From Anseranas semipalmata (taxonomy: Eukaryota > Chordata > Aves > Anseriformes > Anseranatidae): a stretch of 64,000 bases of DNA. The first letter of the stretch is position 1; every line of letters starts with the position of its first letter. The DNA lies in contig VXAA01006032.1 in the NCBI GenBank assembly GCA_013399115.1, positions 126,446 through 190,445 of the forward strand. The letters are read 5' to 3'. A model generated the notes under the pieces. The model was not told the origin of the DNA. It searched no databases and saw nothing but the letters and a program-made list of their open reading frames with translations. Of the stretch, positions 37,032-49,719 are shown piece after piece. A program made the position numbers and the translations under genes.

Positions 37032-40000
37032 GGTGGGGTGGGGTAAAATAACCTTACTGTTTAACTGTTTCAATTATAACTGAAAGCAACTTTGAAAGGG
37101 ATGAAATTGGCAGACATTTGCTTTTGGTTTTGTTCTTTCACTTTATACTGAAACGGCATCACTAATTCCAGACATAGTTAAATCTATTAGAAAAAAAAAA
37201 GATGAGGGAAACACTAATGCAAATCAGCCATTTCTGTTTTTACTACCAGATTGTCTACATGTGTTCTAAATATGGTAAAATGACACAGTAGAGATACTGC
37301 TGATACCAGTACCATCCACAGCACTCTTCACTGCAAGAGCAGTGAGGGGTGAATTTTCCATCCCCCCTCTGTCTGCTTCCCCCCATCACCAAAGAAAACA
37401 GCATAGGTGGCATTCATAAGAGATGAGTTTATGATTCTGGTCTTGAGAAGCTCAGTGTCTCTTCTCCACAAGTAAAACCAAATACAGCAGAGATTCTTTT
37501 TGCAGCAATACAGCCATGATGCATTGCAGTGATGTGATGTGGTTTAACCTCTTCTCTCAAATCTAATTGTGGATTAATACAGTCTCAGAACTACGCACTA
37601 AAGGTTAAGTTGTGGTAGCCAGTTGCTTTCAGTAACTCAAGAAATAGAATTGGATGAAATTTACTCATTGTGTTCATGTAAAATACGATTTCTGTAAAAT
37701 TATCTTATGTTCTCCATGAGATATTTATGATTTAGCAATACTCTTTCTCATTTTCACCATTAAACCTTAAATAGTAGCAATAGATATTTCAGTCCATGTG
37801 ATTTGTATCATATGAAATATTTTGTTTAGATTTTTGTAACAAACTCAACTTATTTTACTTCCCTAAACTCAATAACAAATTTCATAGCTATTTTCTGTGT
37901 ACAGCATTCTATTGTACCAATGTTATTCACAGACACAGTTCTTCCTTGTGGACTAAGCCCCCAGAGGATAACATCTCCAACAGCCAGTATATTAACATCC
38001 TTCAGTGATGTTAATCACTGATTCAGAGTCAATAAAGACTCTAGGCTGATGTGGTGCACTATTGGAGATGTAGTTCTGAACTCTGAGGCAACCATTCTTT
38101 TTCTGTGCCTCTAAACAGTTTAGAAGATGCTGATTTTAATCATTAAAAGCTAGCTTTAATTTCCATCTTTCTGAAAGAGGGAAGAAGTCCCTTTTCCTTG
38201 AGTTCATTTCTCATTCTGAGTTCTGCCTAATGACCATCAACACACAATGTATTGTAGCAGGAGAAAAATAAGAGTATATGTAGAATCTCAAGAACAGAAA
38301 GAAGACGATGAGTGAAGAAACAGAGATGCCGGAAGTTCCCAAATAGCCTAACCTTTCCTGAAGTCAGGCATCAGAGATTCAAGCAAATATCTTTCTTTTT
38401 TTTTCCTTTTTTTTTTTTTTTTTCCTGCAAAGGTAAGGAATGCTATTAAAAAGAATATGAGCAGCAATAATTATGTCTTTTATGTCTTGGGGACTTGGTT
38501 GGAAGCTCTAGATTTGCCTTAATAGCATTAAGAGAGGAACAGCAAAGCAGTTACCAGACTGTGATAAAGAATGCAGGAAACTTTTGAAAGGTATCAACAT
38601 ATAAAGAACAAAAATGGTGAAAGAACTCTTTTTTTTTTTTTTTTAATACAACATGTTTAAGACTTCTTCAATCAAACAAGCAATTTCAAGGGAGCTTTTG
38701 GACCCCATCTTTTCAGACAGTAAGAAAAGAAATGCTACAAACTCCTGATGTATTTGGAAAAAATAACAACAACAACAACATATAAGCTATGAAAAATTGC
38801 CAGACTGCACAGCAGAAACAAAACAAATTTCATGTTTTGTAGGGAAAGCAAGAGAAGGCCACAGCTGACTGACTGGTTTACCAAACCACAAACCCATAGG
38901 AACATGCAGACACGAGAGAAAATTGAGGACTACAAGCAAAAATTGAGAAAAGGCAATCAGAGCCAACTTGTAAAAGCAGCATAAAGGATTGCATTATATA
39001 TGGAAAAAGTATCAGCTTATTCAGCTCCAGATTTTGTTAAGAATTCTTTTGCAAATAAGAAACAAAATTGTTCTGCAAAAAAAATGGCAAAACAGGACTA
39101 ATGGTTTTTACCAAGAAACTCAGTGTGTATACATTCTGCATGGTTGAGAAGTAGAAGAACTTTTGGAAAGGACTTATATATATATAGCTGGAACATCACC
39201 TTGAATCAAAATTAAAAATTTTCTGATATAAATTGTGCTTCTGTGTGAAAGTTAAAATGAGACTTGCAATGGTGGGAAAGCATTTGAAGAGAGACGTAGG
39301 AGTGCTACCTGTCAGATTCTGTTTTATTCCAAGTTTGTCCTTAAATTTAAGGTAAGAATTACTGGATTGTTTTTTTTCTTTATTTCTTTCTTTTCAAAGG
39401 CAAGTAGAGACACAAAGCTGAAGATCGTGAGACAGATCTGCAATATGTTTACCTCTAGGGAGTATAGAAAGAACAAAACACAAACAAAAAAAGCTTAAAA
39501 AATGGAATTCACAACACCAGTGATGGTGATTTTCCAGAGCTCAGATCCATGATCCAAGGTTGACACAAACTGTTTAATTTGGGTGAAAATTATATTTTTG
39601 GGGGTCTGTGCCAGTCTTGTTAGTAAGTGAAGGGAATATTACTTGCTTAAATGTCATTCAGTGGAAAGTTTAAAACAAGAATACCTGCTTATGTAATTAT
39701 AAGATTAAAACCAAAGGCATTACAAATTCTTACAATTATCATGCAAAAACCAATCAGAAAATCTACTCAGGTAAAGCTCATGACATCTGCACTGTTGTTC
39801 TATGTACAGTCACTGCACACATATATATGTATATGTACACATATGTAATACAATATGTGTAATGTGTATGTAATTTCTAATATTTAAAGCAGAGGAGCCA
39901 GAGGATCGGACACCATCCAGAGACTAAACAGAACTATGAAGGGATTTTTGTCTGCTGATTTCCCACTTAAAAGAAGATTTACAGGTGCTATATTTCCATT

Positions 40001-40556
40001 TCAAATTGGTATAAGAACTAGGTCCAAATTACCCATAAATAAATTCTAATTAGCGTTATATAAAAAGATTATGACACAGCTAATGGAATTTAACTGGAAG
40101 ACAGAGTGCCATGTTAAATGTAGTGTAGGAAAGATCAAGGCAGAGAATTTTCCTGTGATATCAGAGGTAAAACTTCAAATTATTTTCTTTTCAGTTTCTG
40201 AGAATGACTATGTAGTTTTCAAGATAGTCGAACAATTAGATGACACAAAAAATACTGAAAAAATCTTTCCTAAATAATTCATCTTCAACATAATTTAGCT
40301 CTTGTTGAGTTTAGGTTTTGATGTTGATAACTGACAAAATGGGCTGGTGTTGAACAAACTTGACACCTGCCCCTTTTCATACTAATCTTTTGGTCTTTCC
40401 AGATGACAGAGTTTACTTCTCTTCCCATCTTCTCCTTTTCAGTAAGAACAAGGAAGGAAAAAATGAAATCACTAAAACATTTGATGACTTTTAAAAGGAT
40501 CTTTGAGCTTCTTTTTATGTCCTTTATCTGTATCTGTGAAGTTTAGTGGTAGCACC

Positions 40557-40574
40557 TTTTTTTTTTTTTTTTTA
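40557..40574. repeat. poly-T homopolymer, 18 bases
   Basis: Uninterrupted T run in unique sequence. Confidence 0.95.
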
Positions 40575-41185
40575 CCTTAGATAATAGGTAAAATGCAAGG
40601 TTTCATTCTTCAGCTTTTGCCTGACATAATTCATCCGAATGAGATTCATGGATGAACACATGGACAGAGATGGAGTCATCACATCAATATATACTTGCAG
40701 AAAGAGTAAACAAAACCAACAAACAGAAGTGGCATAAGACTAGTGATTTAGATAACATTTGATGCCATCTAGCAGTAGACTAGTCAGAGCAGAATATCAG
40801 ATAAAAATTTGCTAGTCCAGATTTGGAAAACTGTTTCTACATTCAGAAAAGATTTTGTGCAGAGGCAACCACCCTCATCTCCCTGGCTATTTGCAATAGT
40901 TTCTATGTTGTGTTCTCAGGGCTTGACTCTGGTCTGATTTTTCATTGATACAGAATGAACTAACTCCCTGGGGCTTCATTAGTCTTCTCCCATGTAAGTG
41001 GGGTCAGAATTAGACCTCTGTTAAGCTAGTTATCTCCAGAGATAGCCACTAACTACTCAAAAAGAAAAAAAAATATCAGAGGGATGATAGAAGCTGATGT
41101 ATGGGAAAAGATAGCAAACAAACAAAAAGAAACAGCAACAAACTTGAAATCTGTCAATGGATATCTGCCAGGTAACTAAAAAAAT

Positions 41186-41521
41186 CTGGAGAACAAGTCC
41201 CATGAGGAGCGGCTGAGGGAGCTGGGGTTGTTTAGTCTGGAGAAGAGGAGGCTCAGGGGCGACCTTATCTCTCTCTACAGGTACCTTAAAGGAGGCTGTA
41301 GCGAGGTGGGGATTGGTCTCTTCTCCCACGTGTCCGGTGATAGGATGAGGGGGAATGGGCTAAAGTTGTGCCAGGGGAGGCTTAGGTTGGGTATTAGTAA
41401 AAATTTCTTTACAGAAAGGGTTGTTAGATATTGGAACAGGCTGCCCAGGGAAGTGGTCAAGTCACCATCCCTGGATGTATTTAAAAGACGTTTAGATGTA
41501 GAGCTTAGCGACATGGTCTAG
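41186..41521 (+). pseudogene. CR1 ORF2 C-terminal end, open to natural stop
   Basis: 111 sense codons without a stop or frameshift. Recognisable blocks are [39 protein letters not shown] and [17 protein letters not shown], then TAG. These form the conserved tail of CR1 ORF2 after the reverse transcriptase domain. There is no endonuclease or RT domain, so no activity is possible. The 5' edge falls inside the coding region because of truncation, and no ATG belongs to this frame. Confidence 0.93.
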
Positions 41522-41612
41522 TGGAGGGCTTGTTAGTGTTAGGTCATAGGTTGGACTAGGTGATCTTGAAGGTCTCTTCCAACCTAAAGGATTCTGTGAT
41601 TCTGTGATTTCA
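41186..41612 (+). mobile_element. CR1 LINE 3' end, best preserved copy
   Basis: 5'-truncated CR1 of about 427 bp. ORF2 end at 41186-41521, then a 3' UTR with GGTTGGACTAGGTGATCTTG and GAAGGTCTCTTCCAACCTAA, then terminal repeats GATTCTGTGATTCTGTGATT ending near 41612. The frame is uninterrupted and the terminal repeats are clean, so this is the youngest-looking LINE here. CR1 is the dominant LINE of birds and reptiles, inserts without a poly-A tail, and is usually 5'-truncated as here. Confidence 0.97.
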
Positions 41613-44600
41613 GATGCTACTTCGTAGTCTGTAAGTTTCGTCCTGTTACCAAAAAATGTGAAGTAATCTGGAGAAAATTCAAAATGCAATTAGAATAATT
41701 AAGTCTGTAGGGATCCATTTCTGAATTAACATTAAAATAATCAACTTTATGGACTTGAATATCTTAAATAGCAAGAAGCTATTTGTACCTTTCTCTTTTG
41801 GCACAGTATTCTTAGAGGAACAAGATTTCAGCTTCCAGCCATCCTAAAAAAGCACACTGTCCTGGGGCACCAGAAAAAAGCTGTGACTTAGTTCACCTTT
41901 CCTAGTGCCCCACCAAACAGTTTGAGTACCTGAGAGGATCCTCAGAGTGTTTGTGTGGACATGGCTGAGCAGATGGCTGTCTTCTAGATGGCACAGCCTG
42001 TGCCCACAGTACAGACATCAGAGGGTGCTGGCTCATGAAATACTTTCTCTTCTGCTCCACCTGAGCTTATTTACACATGAGAGTGCCTTAACACCAATCA
42101 AGCTTTGCAAGTCAAATTTTTGAGGGATATACAAAGTGCCTTTGGGGAACTTCTTTCTGGAGAGCTTTGCAATGCCATTCAATCAGAACTAAGTCTAGTT
42201 ATATGGGTGCAGTTTTGCTAATTGAATGGAAGATCAGGAAGGTCTTCCATAGCATGGTGCTGCATTGTGCAGGCATGCAAGTTTGTATAATGCTACTTTT
42301 GGGATCTCTGACAAGGTTGTTGCCAGGCTGTAGATGTACATCAGTTGTCCTTGGGAGATGCTGCTAAGCCTTTCTCTTGAAAAATAGCTGTTTTCCAAGA
42401 ACACCTTATTTATTAAAATATTTCTTATATTCAACAGTGATACCCTTCATTTTATCTTCTTTGTTGAAGAACACCGTCATAAACAATGACCACAAGAAGT
42501 TAACTAATGAAAAAATATAACTGAAAACAAGCTCTAAAATCATCCCATGCCAGGCCATCCTACTGCTACCCAGGACTCTGCTGTTGCTAACAACTTTTAT
42601 GTAGAAAAGGACTCAATATTGTAGGAATGAATGGCACTCAAGTTGGATGAGGGATGGTAAGAAGTTTTTTAGTCAAGTGGTGGAAGCCCAATCACTTGAA
42701 TGGAAAATTAGACATACCAGAGCTTTGAAGAATATGTCATCTGGCTGGATCTTTGGACCACAGAACATATTAGGAGATATTAGACTGTATTAGGAGATAG
42801 ATTTTGTGTTTTTAATTCTCCAGGAATTTAATTCTGAGGAATTCCCACTTGACCTCCCAGCTCCATCAGCTTTCAGCGTTATCTTTGAGGGGACCGTTTA
42901 TATCATGCCCTGGGTTGCTCCAGATCAATATGCTTCACTGACTTTGTCCCTGCATCTACAAGTACCAATTTCCTGTGCTGTGGATGGCTGGTGTCTCTAG
43001 CAGTCAATAGATGGGTCAGCAAAGAGACAGGATTTTGACCAAAGGGGAAACCTGCCAGGTTTTTAAACTTTGGTGTTCAAGGCGACTGAGATGAAACTGA
43101 ACAGTACGTGGGGAATTATTTGTTTCCAAGACATTGGCAAATTCCAGCAAACAAATGGATTTACTGCAATTTTTCCAGTCAAGTATACCAGTTGTCTAAT
43201 ATGGGCATATTCTTCTCCCCTCTCTGATTTCTATGATTAAACACACTAAAATACTTTGCATGTTCATCCACGGTTTTAAAAAATAAACCTCAAAAATCAA
43301 ATTTAAGGTTTGGTTAGAGACTCACTGATTTTAGTAGGATCATCAGGGTGCCACTGAGGTCAGAATTTGGCCTGTAATCAGGAGCATTTCAGCATTTGCT
43401 CATTTGGGGAGTCCTGCTTCTATAATGCTAGTGTAAATAGAAATAAATGTATTGAGTTAATTTGAGGTGCTATTGTCAAAAATTTGTCATCAGAGACTGA
43501 ATTAGTAAAGGCACAATCTGAACCTGAGACTTTGAGAAAGATTAAGGTAGAGAAATGAACTAACCAAAGAACAACAAAACCAAACAGATTTGCTTAATGA
43601 TGGTTCAAATGACAGAAAACACTGAAAAGTCACCTGCTTCCATTTCAAATGAAACATGAGACAAATGAGTATAAATTGGGAAGGAAAAAAAAATGAACAG
43701 GAAGTGATGATCCTCATAGAAGAAAGACAGAAAAAAAATGAGAAAAAATAGAATATTACACTGGATTTTAAAAACATATATGTTTCTCCAAAATGCAAAA
43801 TCTTTATAGGGAAACCACTCCCTATCCTAACAGATGCAAAAAGCAGCTTTGGCTTCTGAGGGCAAGATGTGAATTTATGAAGCTTTTGTTTGTTTTGTGT
43901 TGTTTTGTTTTAAAAGCAAACATCAAACAAACTCATTTTCTAATAGAATATAGATGGTTTTGCTTCTAGCAAAGCCTGTAATTGTTACTCTTTCAACATA
44001 AAGCCTAAACATTGTTCTCAAGTGTCTCAATCTTAAAAAGACAGTTTGAGTACAGAAAATGTACATCCCAGAAGAGAGACATACTAAGGCAATGCTTCCC
44101 AAACATGTTCTGATATGGTAAGGTGTTTGCTGTCTCTCTCAAAAAAAGAGTTTCACTAAGTAAACTTGTCTTTTGCAAATCACACTTGTTACACAGAAGC
44201 AGACAGACTCTACCAGTACACAGTCTTTCCAGGGTTTACTTTCAGGTGGTACCTATACCGATAAATAAAGCAGGGTCAAAGTATGGTGTAAGGCATACAA
44301 AGCATTCTTCATGTAGGTTTCTTTACATGCAGGTACCACGCAAAAGAACTGAGGGATGTAGTACTAATGGTACTCACTGTGCCTGAGCAGAAAGAGTGAC
44401 TCTTATTTAACACACAGACTTGTAAAGTGTAAGTGCTCACATTCTTATTTACATGGATGTGAATAATTAAGAGTTCTAATTTGTGGGACAGATCCTCATA
44501 GTATTGGATTAATTATGCTTCCATTGCTATCAACTTTAAAACTTGTGTTCACTTCAATGAAAGTAGTATCAATACTGTTTTTGAAAATCCTGCCTTCTAG

Positions 44601-47600
44601 ACCTTAGGACCATCAGGTTCAAAAATCTGATAGTCCTTGCTTGTACAAATACCAAGAGTTTTTAAAAGTAGCTGTTTTGTTCTTTGTTTATGTCTGAAGA
44701 AGCTGCTGGGTAGTCCATGTGAAAAGGAGATGCTTTAATAACACTCATTACTCAACAGATAAAAATCTCGTTTCCATATTTTTTTGAAAAATAAGTTTAT
44801 TTTGTCCAAAGTCTTGAGGGCTCTCATTTCTGTCAGTGAAAGTCAGGTGGTTTCCCTTTGTTACAAAAGAAATCAGTGCTAAAGAGCAAACTGAAAGTAG
44901 AGGGCGAGTGGGTGGGTTGCATGAGGGTGGTTAGGAAAGGCTAGGTGGGAACACCATGATGTAGCCTAGCCTGTGAACAGATACTACTTGTGTGAATGGC
45001 AGAGCTGAGGTCGAGAAGGAGTTACTCTGCACACTGACACTATGACAAGATGCCTGACTCCCTGACAGGAAAACGGGCGGAAGTTCATAGAAAAAATTCC
45101 AAGTGGAGCAACAAATTGGCCAATGTGACAAAGAGCTATTGTATTAGCAGGCCTTCTTGACCTAAAAGAAGGGCAAGGAGAGTGCTAGGAAGGCCAGAAA
45201 GAGGAGGATGAAGAAATAGGTTGCAGTATTCTCACAGTGTAGTCACATATTGAATCCTCCTCTTCCATTTGCATGTATACACATATGCATCATCGCTGTA
45301 CATACATATATTCAGTTTATAAGTGTCTTACGTCAACTCTGCAAAACAAACCTGACCTGAAAACTGGATGTAAACCATAAAACAGGATATTGGTAAATGA
45401 CGATTATCAAGGCTGAGGTACCACGCTCTTCAGTTGTTTCATTGAGCAATCTGAACACATTAAGGGGTAAAGTTGCCAAGAAGTAATACAGTAGAGAAGG
45501 AATGTACTGCAAATGCATAGAAAGGATGGAAAGGATAGGAAAAAAAAAAAAATGTTACATAGAGGGATAGAAAGTGGTTAGAAAAAATGGGCAGAAAATA
45601 AGAGACTTAGAATGGAAAAGCTCAAGATAACAGGTCTAGGGAAAATCAATTCAAAGCACTTATATTAAATGTTAGGGAAGAGTTTGGAAAGGTGTAATAT
45701 TTAAAATTAGCTAGTCTTGATTTAAACAATAAATTAGTGCTGGATTTATCACAGACAAGTTGTTTTATGGTAGAAGAGAGAAAGAGAAGAGAGAACTAGA
45801 GAGTGCAAAAAGTCAGTATAATTACAGAAGGCATACACAAATGTAGAGTGCTATCAGACAGAGATGAAAGAGATCTCCTGGTTTTGGAATATCATCATTA
45901 CTCCTGGGCATTCTAGTGCCATGAAGATGTGGATGAAATGAAGGGAAGTCAAAAAACTGAAAGGTATGCTTAAGAAAATTAAAAATAAAAATAATTGGGA
46001 TTAAACAAAGAAGGACAACTAGTGTCAAGTATTTGAGGAGTATATTTAGTAAACAGTAAAAAAGAGGAAAACTTGTTCAAGATGTTGGGAAATCTAAGTG
46101 GGAGAACATGCAAGTATCGATAAACAACAGAGAAAAACTACCCTTGCATGAAGGTTTATAAAGTTATGGAGTTATCTGCATCATCTATTTGGAAAGTCAG
46201 TCATGTAGACTATGACTGTACAAATTGTTTGAGAAATGAGTGGAGGAAATAGTTTTGTACTTATCATAGGAGCTTAAAACAATGAACTAAATAGATCTTT
46301 TCTAACTTTTGAAGGTACAAACCCAGGAAAGATCCCAGCACGTGAAATGGCTTGTCCCTCTCAATGTCCGTGTTTTTTGTTACCCAATCCAGAGTAGGGT
46401 ACAGTTCCCTTTTGCTAAGATGGTGTCACTGAACTTTGTTTTTGCTGCTACCTTGCAGTTTGGTTTTACGCACACTTGCTTCGAAAGGTTATGGAAATGT
46501 GGGGAATGGTAGAGAGAGGACACACACAGACATGTTTCCACATTCTTCCAAAGCATTTCTTAAATATTTTCGCTGTAGCCTTTGCATCTAAGGTACATTT
46601 TCTTTTTGACTCAGCTGACTATAGAGTAGCTATTTCATTCCCCTAAGGCATTGGTTTTATCATTATCACAGTATTTCCAAAACCAAGCTCATCATAGATC
46701 TCAGCATCCAGTGGTACTACAAGTTTACCTCAAAGAGAGCATACTGGGAAAACTGGTTACATGTCTACAGTGGATTTATGAGATCTGTCTTTTATAGCTC
46801 AAAGCCATAATATCTGATCTTGGTTTGGAGCAGAAACCAAATACTGCCCAAATCCCATCTCTTAAGAGAACAAAAGTTGCTTTCATCTTGCAAGTGTGTT
46901 CACCTCCTGGTTGTGGCAGAAGCCACAGGAGAGGATGCTATCTTAGATCTTGTCTAACCACAGAGTTATTCAGAAGCATCTGTTGAGTTTAAATTTCACG
47001 CTCACAACCTGAATTCACTTCTGAGTGTTAGATGAGCCTTTAAACATTCAAGTATGTAATCTTCCTTCTATAACTCTGGTTCAATGTCAGTTAGCTCTGA
47101 AGATACTGACTTGGACTGCGGGTGAAGAAATATATATTTCTCAGTTAATTAGATTAACAATTTCTTACTTGTTAACACAGCTAATGTAAGATAAAACATT
47201 TAATATCTATAGTAGGGACAAACCCAAAATAAAAGAACTTAGTGCTGGAAGGTGTGAAAGAACAACTGAGAAATAGCACATTTATTGCTGCGGTTCCGCA
47301 ATGGGGAACACATGCAGCTGAAGCACAGAAAATGTTGGAGGAATGCTGTAAATCTTACCCAGTAGGATGCAATCCTCCAAGAATATTTTCATCAAATGGA
47401 GCTTATTCTATGCAATCTGTATATTTACGTGGCTAGGTGGGTGGTGACTCCCTCAAAAGTACAGGCAGAGTGACAATGAGTCTTGCACTCTCTTTTTCTG
47501 ACACTGCCTGATGTGGATGTGGATTTAAATGCCATCCTTGTCATGTGATACAACCAACAAGTTGCTTCTCTGAGCTCCAAATGACTACCAATGAATTTAG

Positions 47601-47681
47601 TTTCAATAAATAGAAGCACACAACACTGTCCTCATTTACACACATTTTCATCACATATTTCCACAGAGGGAAATTTCAAAC
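41613..47681. other. non-coding, no gene recognised
   Basis: Unique AT-rich DNA. A short duplication of TATTAGGAGATA lies at 42769-42798, and an A run near 45540. Open frames up to 98 codons (for example 43502-43798 and 44123-44386) lack domain or splice support. Confidence 0.55.
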
Positions 47682-47686
47682 GTGTG

Positions 47687-47718
<32 letters not shown>
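47682..47718. repeat. (GT)n microsatellite
   Basis: About 18 GT units with one TTT interruption at 47701-47703. Confidence 0.95.
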
Positions 47719-47881
47719 AAGAGGTGGGGAACAGAGAGATTGAGAAAGTTAAGAGAGGGAGGACTAGATGGTCTTGTTCTGATCTTTCCAGATGCTTGCT
47801 GTCCTAAAATGATAGGGCCACCATGCTGAGCTTGCTCACACAATGAGATGCTTGTACCATGTGAAGGAAAGTCTTAACAGG
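47719..47881. other. short unique spacer
   Basis: Unique sequence between the GT and ATTTT arrays. Nothing seen. Confidence 0.6.
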
Positions 47882-47946
47882 ATTTTATTTTATTTTATTT
47901 TATTTTATTTTATTTTATTTTATTTTATTTTATTTTATTTTTTTAT
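47882..47946. repeat. (TTTTA)n microsatellite, about 13 units
   Basis: Near-perfect pentanucleotide array in the same strand orientation as those at 10820 and 62758. It marks the left edge of the pyrimidine-rich domain. Confidence 0.96.
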
Positions 47947-49719
47947 TCCCAAGGAAGTACGGTCTTCCTTGAGGCTTTCTGTAGAGGAACGTCCTCTTCC
48001 CTATGGACTAAGCGATCACGATATAATCAGGAACATAGTTCTGTATATTCTCTCCAGCACTTGCTTCACAACCTTGAAACTACTTCATATCCACCCTTAC
48101 CACTTCTCTCTTCACACGCACTTTCCATCTGTCCCCTCAGAAAGTGACTGATCCCCACATCCCCCAGGAACAGATGTACAGAGATGTCTGTCTCCCACAC
48201 AGAAACAGCTGCCATCTACCTCTGTCATCCCTACCCACACACTTCTTCTTTCTACTGTCCACTCCTAGTTATTCTCCCTGTGGGGAGACACACACATAGC
48301 CCAACACTGGCAGACATCTGCAGGGACACCCAGATGTTCCAACCTTTGCAGACAGATTTCACTGGCTGTGTCAAGACTACAAAAGAATTCAAGTGGACAC
48401 AAATACTCCATGTTCCTCACATTTGAACACAGCTCGGCCACTCATGCTTTGAACTCCTTCCTATGACTACCCAGCACTAATTGTACCCTTCAATCCCTTT
48501 CTCTTCTCCCAGCCAGCTGGCAGGTTGATGCCACCATTTGCTTTTCATTTTCTCGGCAGTTAAGTGAGAAGGAAGCATGTGGTGGAAGGACAGGGCTTTA
48601 CCCTGGGCCTTACTGGTGGCAGTGGCTGAGCAGACAGACTGTGGGCTGTGGTTTCAGTGCTGCTGAATCCTGGTGGCCGTGACCGCTGCCTGTGGTCATG
48701 CATCTCTCCCTCATAGACAATGGATTCTTTGGCCCCCCTGCCCACAACCTGCCCTGGTGGGAAGCTCACAGACACCAGGCAGAGGGGAAAGGACCAGATC
48801 CAAGCACCACCTGGACAAATTATTCAGCTGGCGAGAGAGAACAGTACTCTCTGCAGCAGGAAATCTGCACGTAAAATCAAACAACTGTTTTCCCAACACA
48901 GCCCATGGCTGTTAGTTAAGTATTCACATGCCTATTTGTTAATTTTACAGAGGATCCTCTTTTTTGGGGGGAGGGGGTGGGGGGGGAAGGGTGTGTGTGG
49001 GGAGGAATCGATCCCTGGAATAAACCGGAAAGGAATCTGTGAACTTTCATGTAACTGATGCTACATAAGGTCTGGGCCCAGAGTCCTCAGCCTTCCAGCC
49101 CAGCAGTGCTGTGTGATTGGACCGTCTTGGCCCAGTGCAAGACTGGCAGGATTAGATCCAATCTCCTGATCAGCTATGGATGGAAATGAGCATTTTCCTA
49201 CACAATGTAGGACAGTGCCCAAAAAGCTGTAGGCAAACTGGACAATTTGAGAACAGATGTTGTCAATTTACAAGATTGTTTTGAAAAGAAAGAAGTCTTT
49301 AATACTTCTCTCTCACACCCAAGATGTATCCTGTTTACAACCTTCAGCCAGCTACACATTACTCCAGTACTGCTTCAAGCCATGGAGAAAGCTAGTACTT
49401 TCTTGTTTCCTTTGACTGTACTCCCAATGTGTTCTTCAACCCAACAGTTGTTCATCCACAGACCTGTTAACTACCCAGTAGCCCTGTTAACTGGTCCTAA
49501 AGGAATGTCTCTGCCATTTTGTGCCAACAGTAGTACATTAATGTTCTAAGGCACAAAAATAAGGTGCATCAGTATGTCTCCAAATGAAGCTGGTGGAATA
49601 TTTCAGACATCCTGGGATTTGCTCAGGACTATTCAGTGGTTCTTTAGAAAAAGCCTGCAAAATCTCTAGAGTCTGCCTGTTGCACATAGAAGGCAAGCAC
49701 ATTTAGCACGTATTTAGTC
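47947..49719. other. mixed composition, no gene recognised
   Basis: At 48050-48560 the + strand is C/T/A-rich and G-poor. At 48560-49240 it is more GC-rich and balanced, with many overlapping open frames on both strands at 48560-49058. No domain or exon structure is recognised. Confidence 0.5.
48966..48991 (+). other. G-quadruplex-type motif
   Basis: G runs of 6, 5, 8 and 3 bases separated by A, T and AA, followed by a short GT run and GGGG. This fits a quadruplex-forming pattern. Confidence 0.8.

Larger units (their letters stand above)
35391..41185. other. non-coding, no gene recognised
   Basis: Largest plain stretch of the window. It holds homopolymer runs (A 37008-37031, T near 38411-38423 and 38630-38645, T 40557-40574), a CAA run near 38766-38779 and a short TATA run at 39177-39187. 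No exon, LINE or SINE was recognised. Confidence 0.55.
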
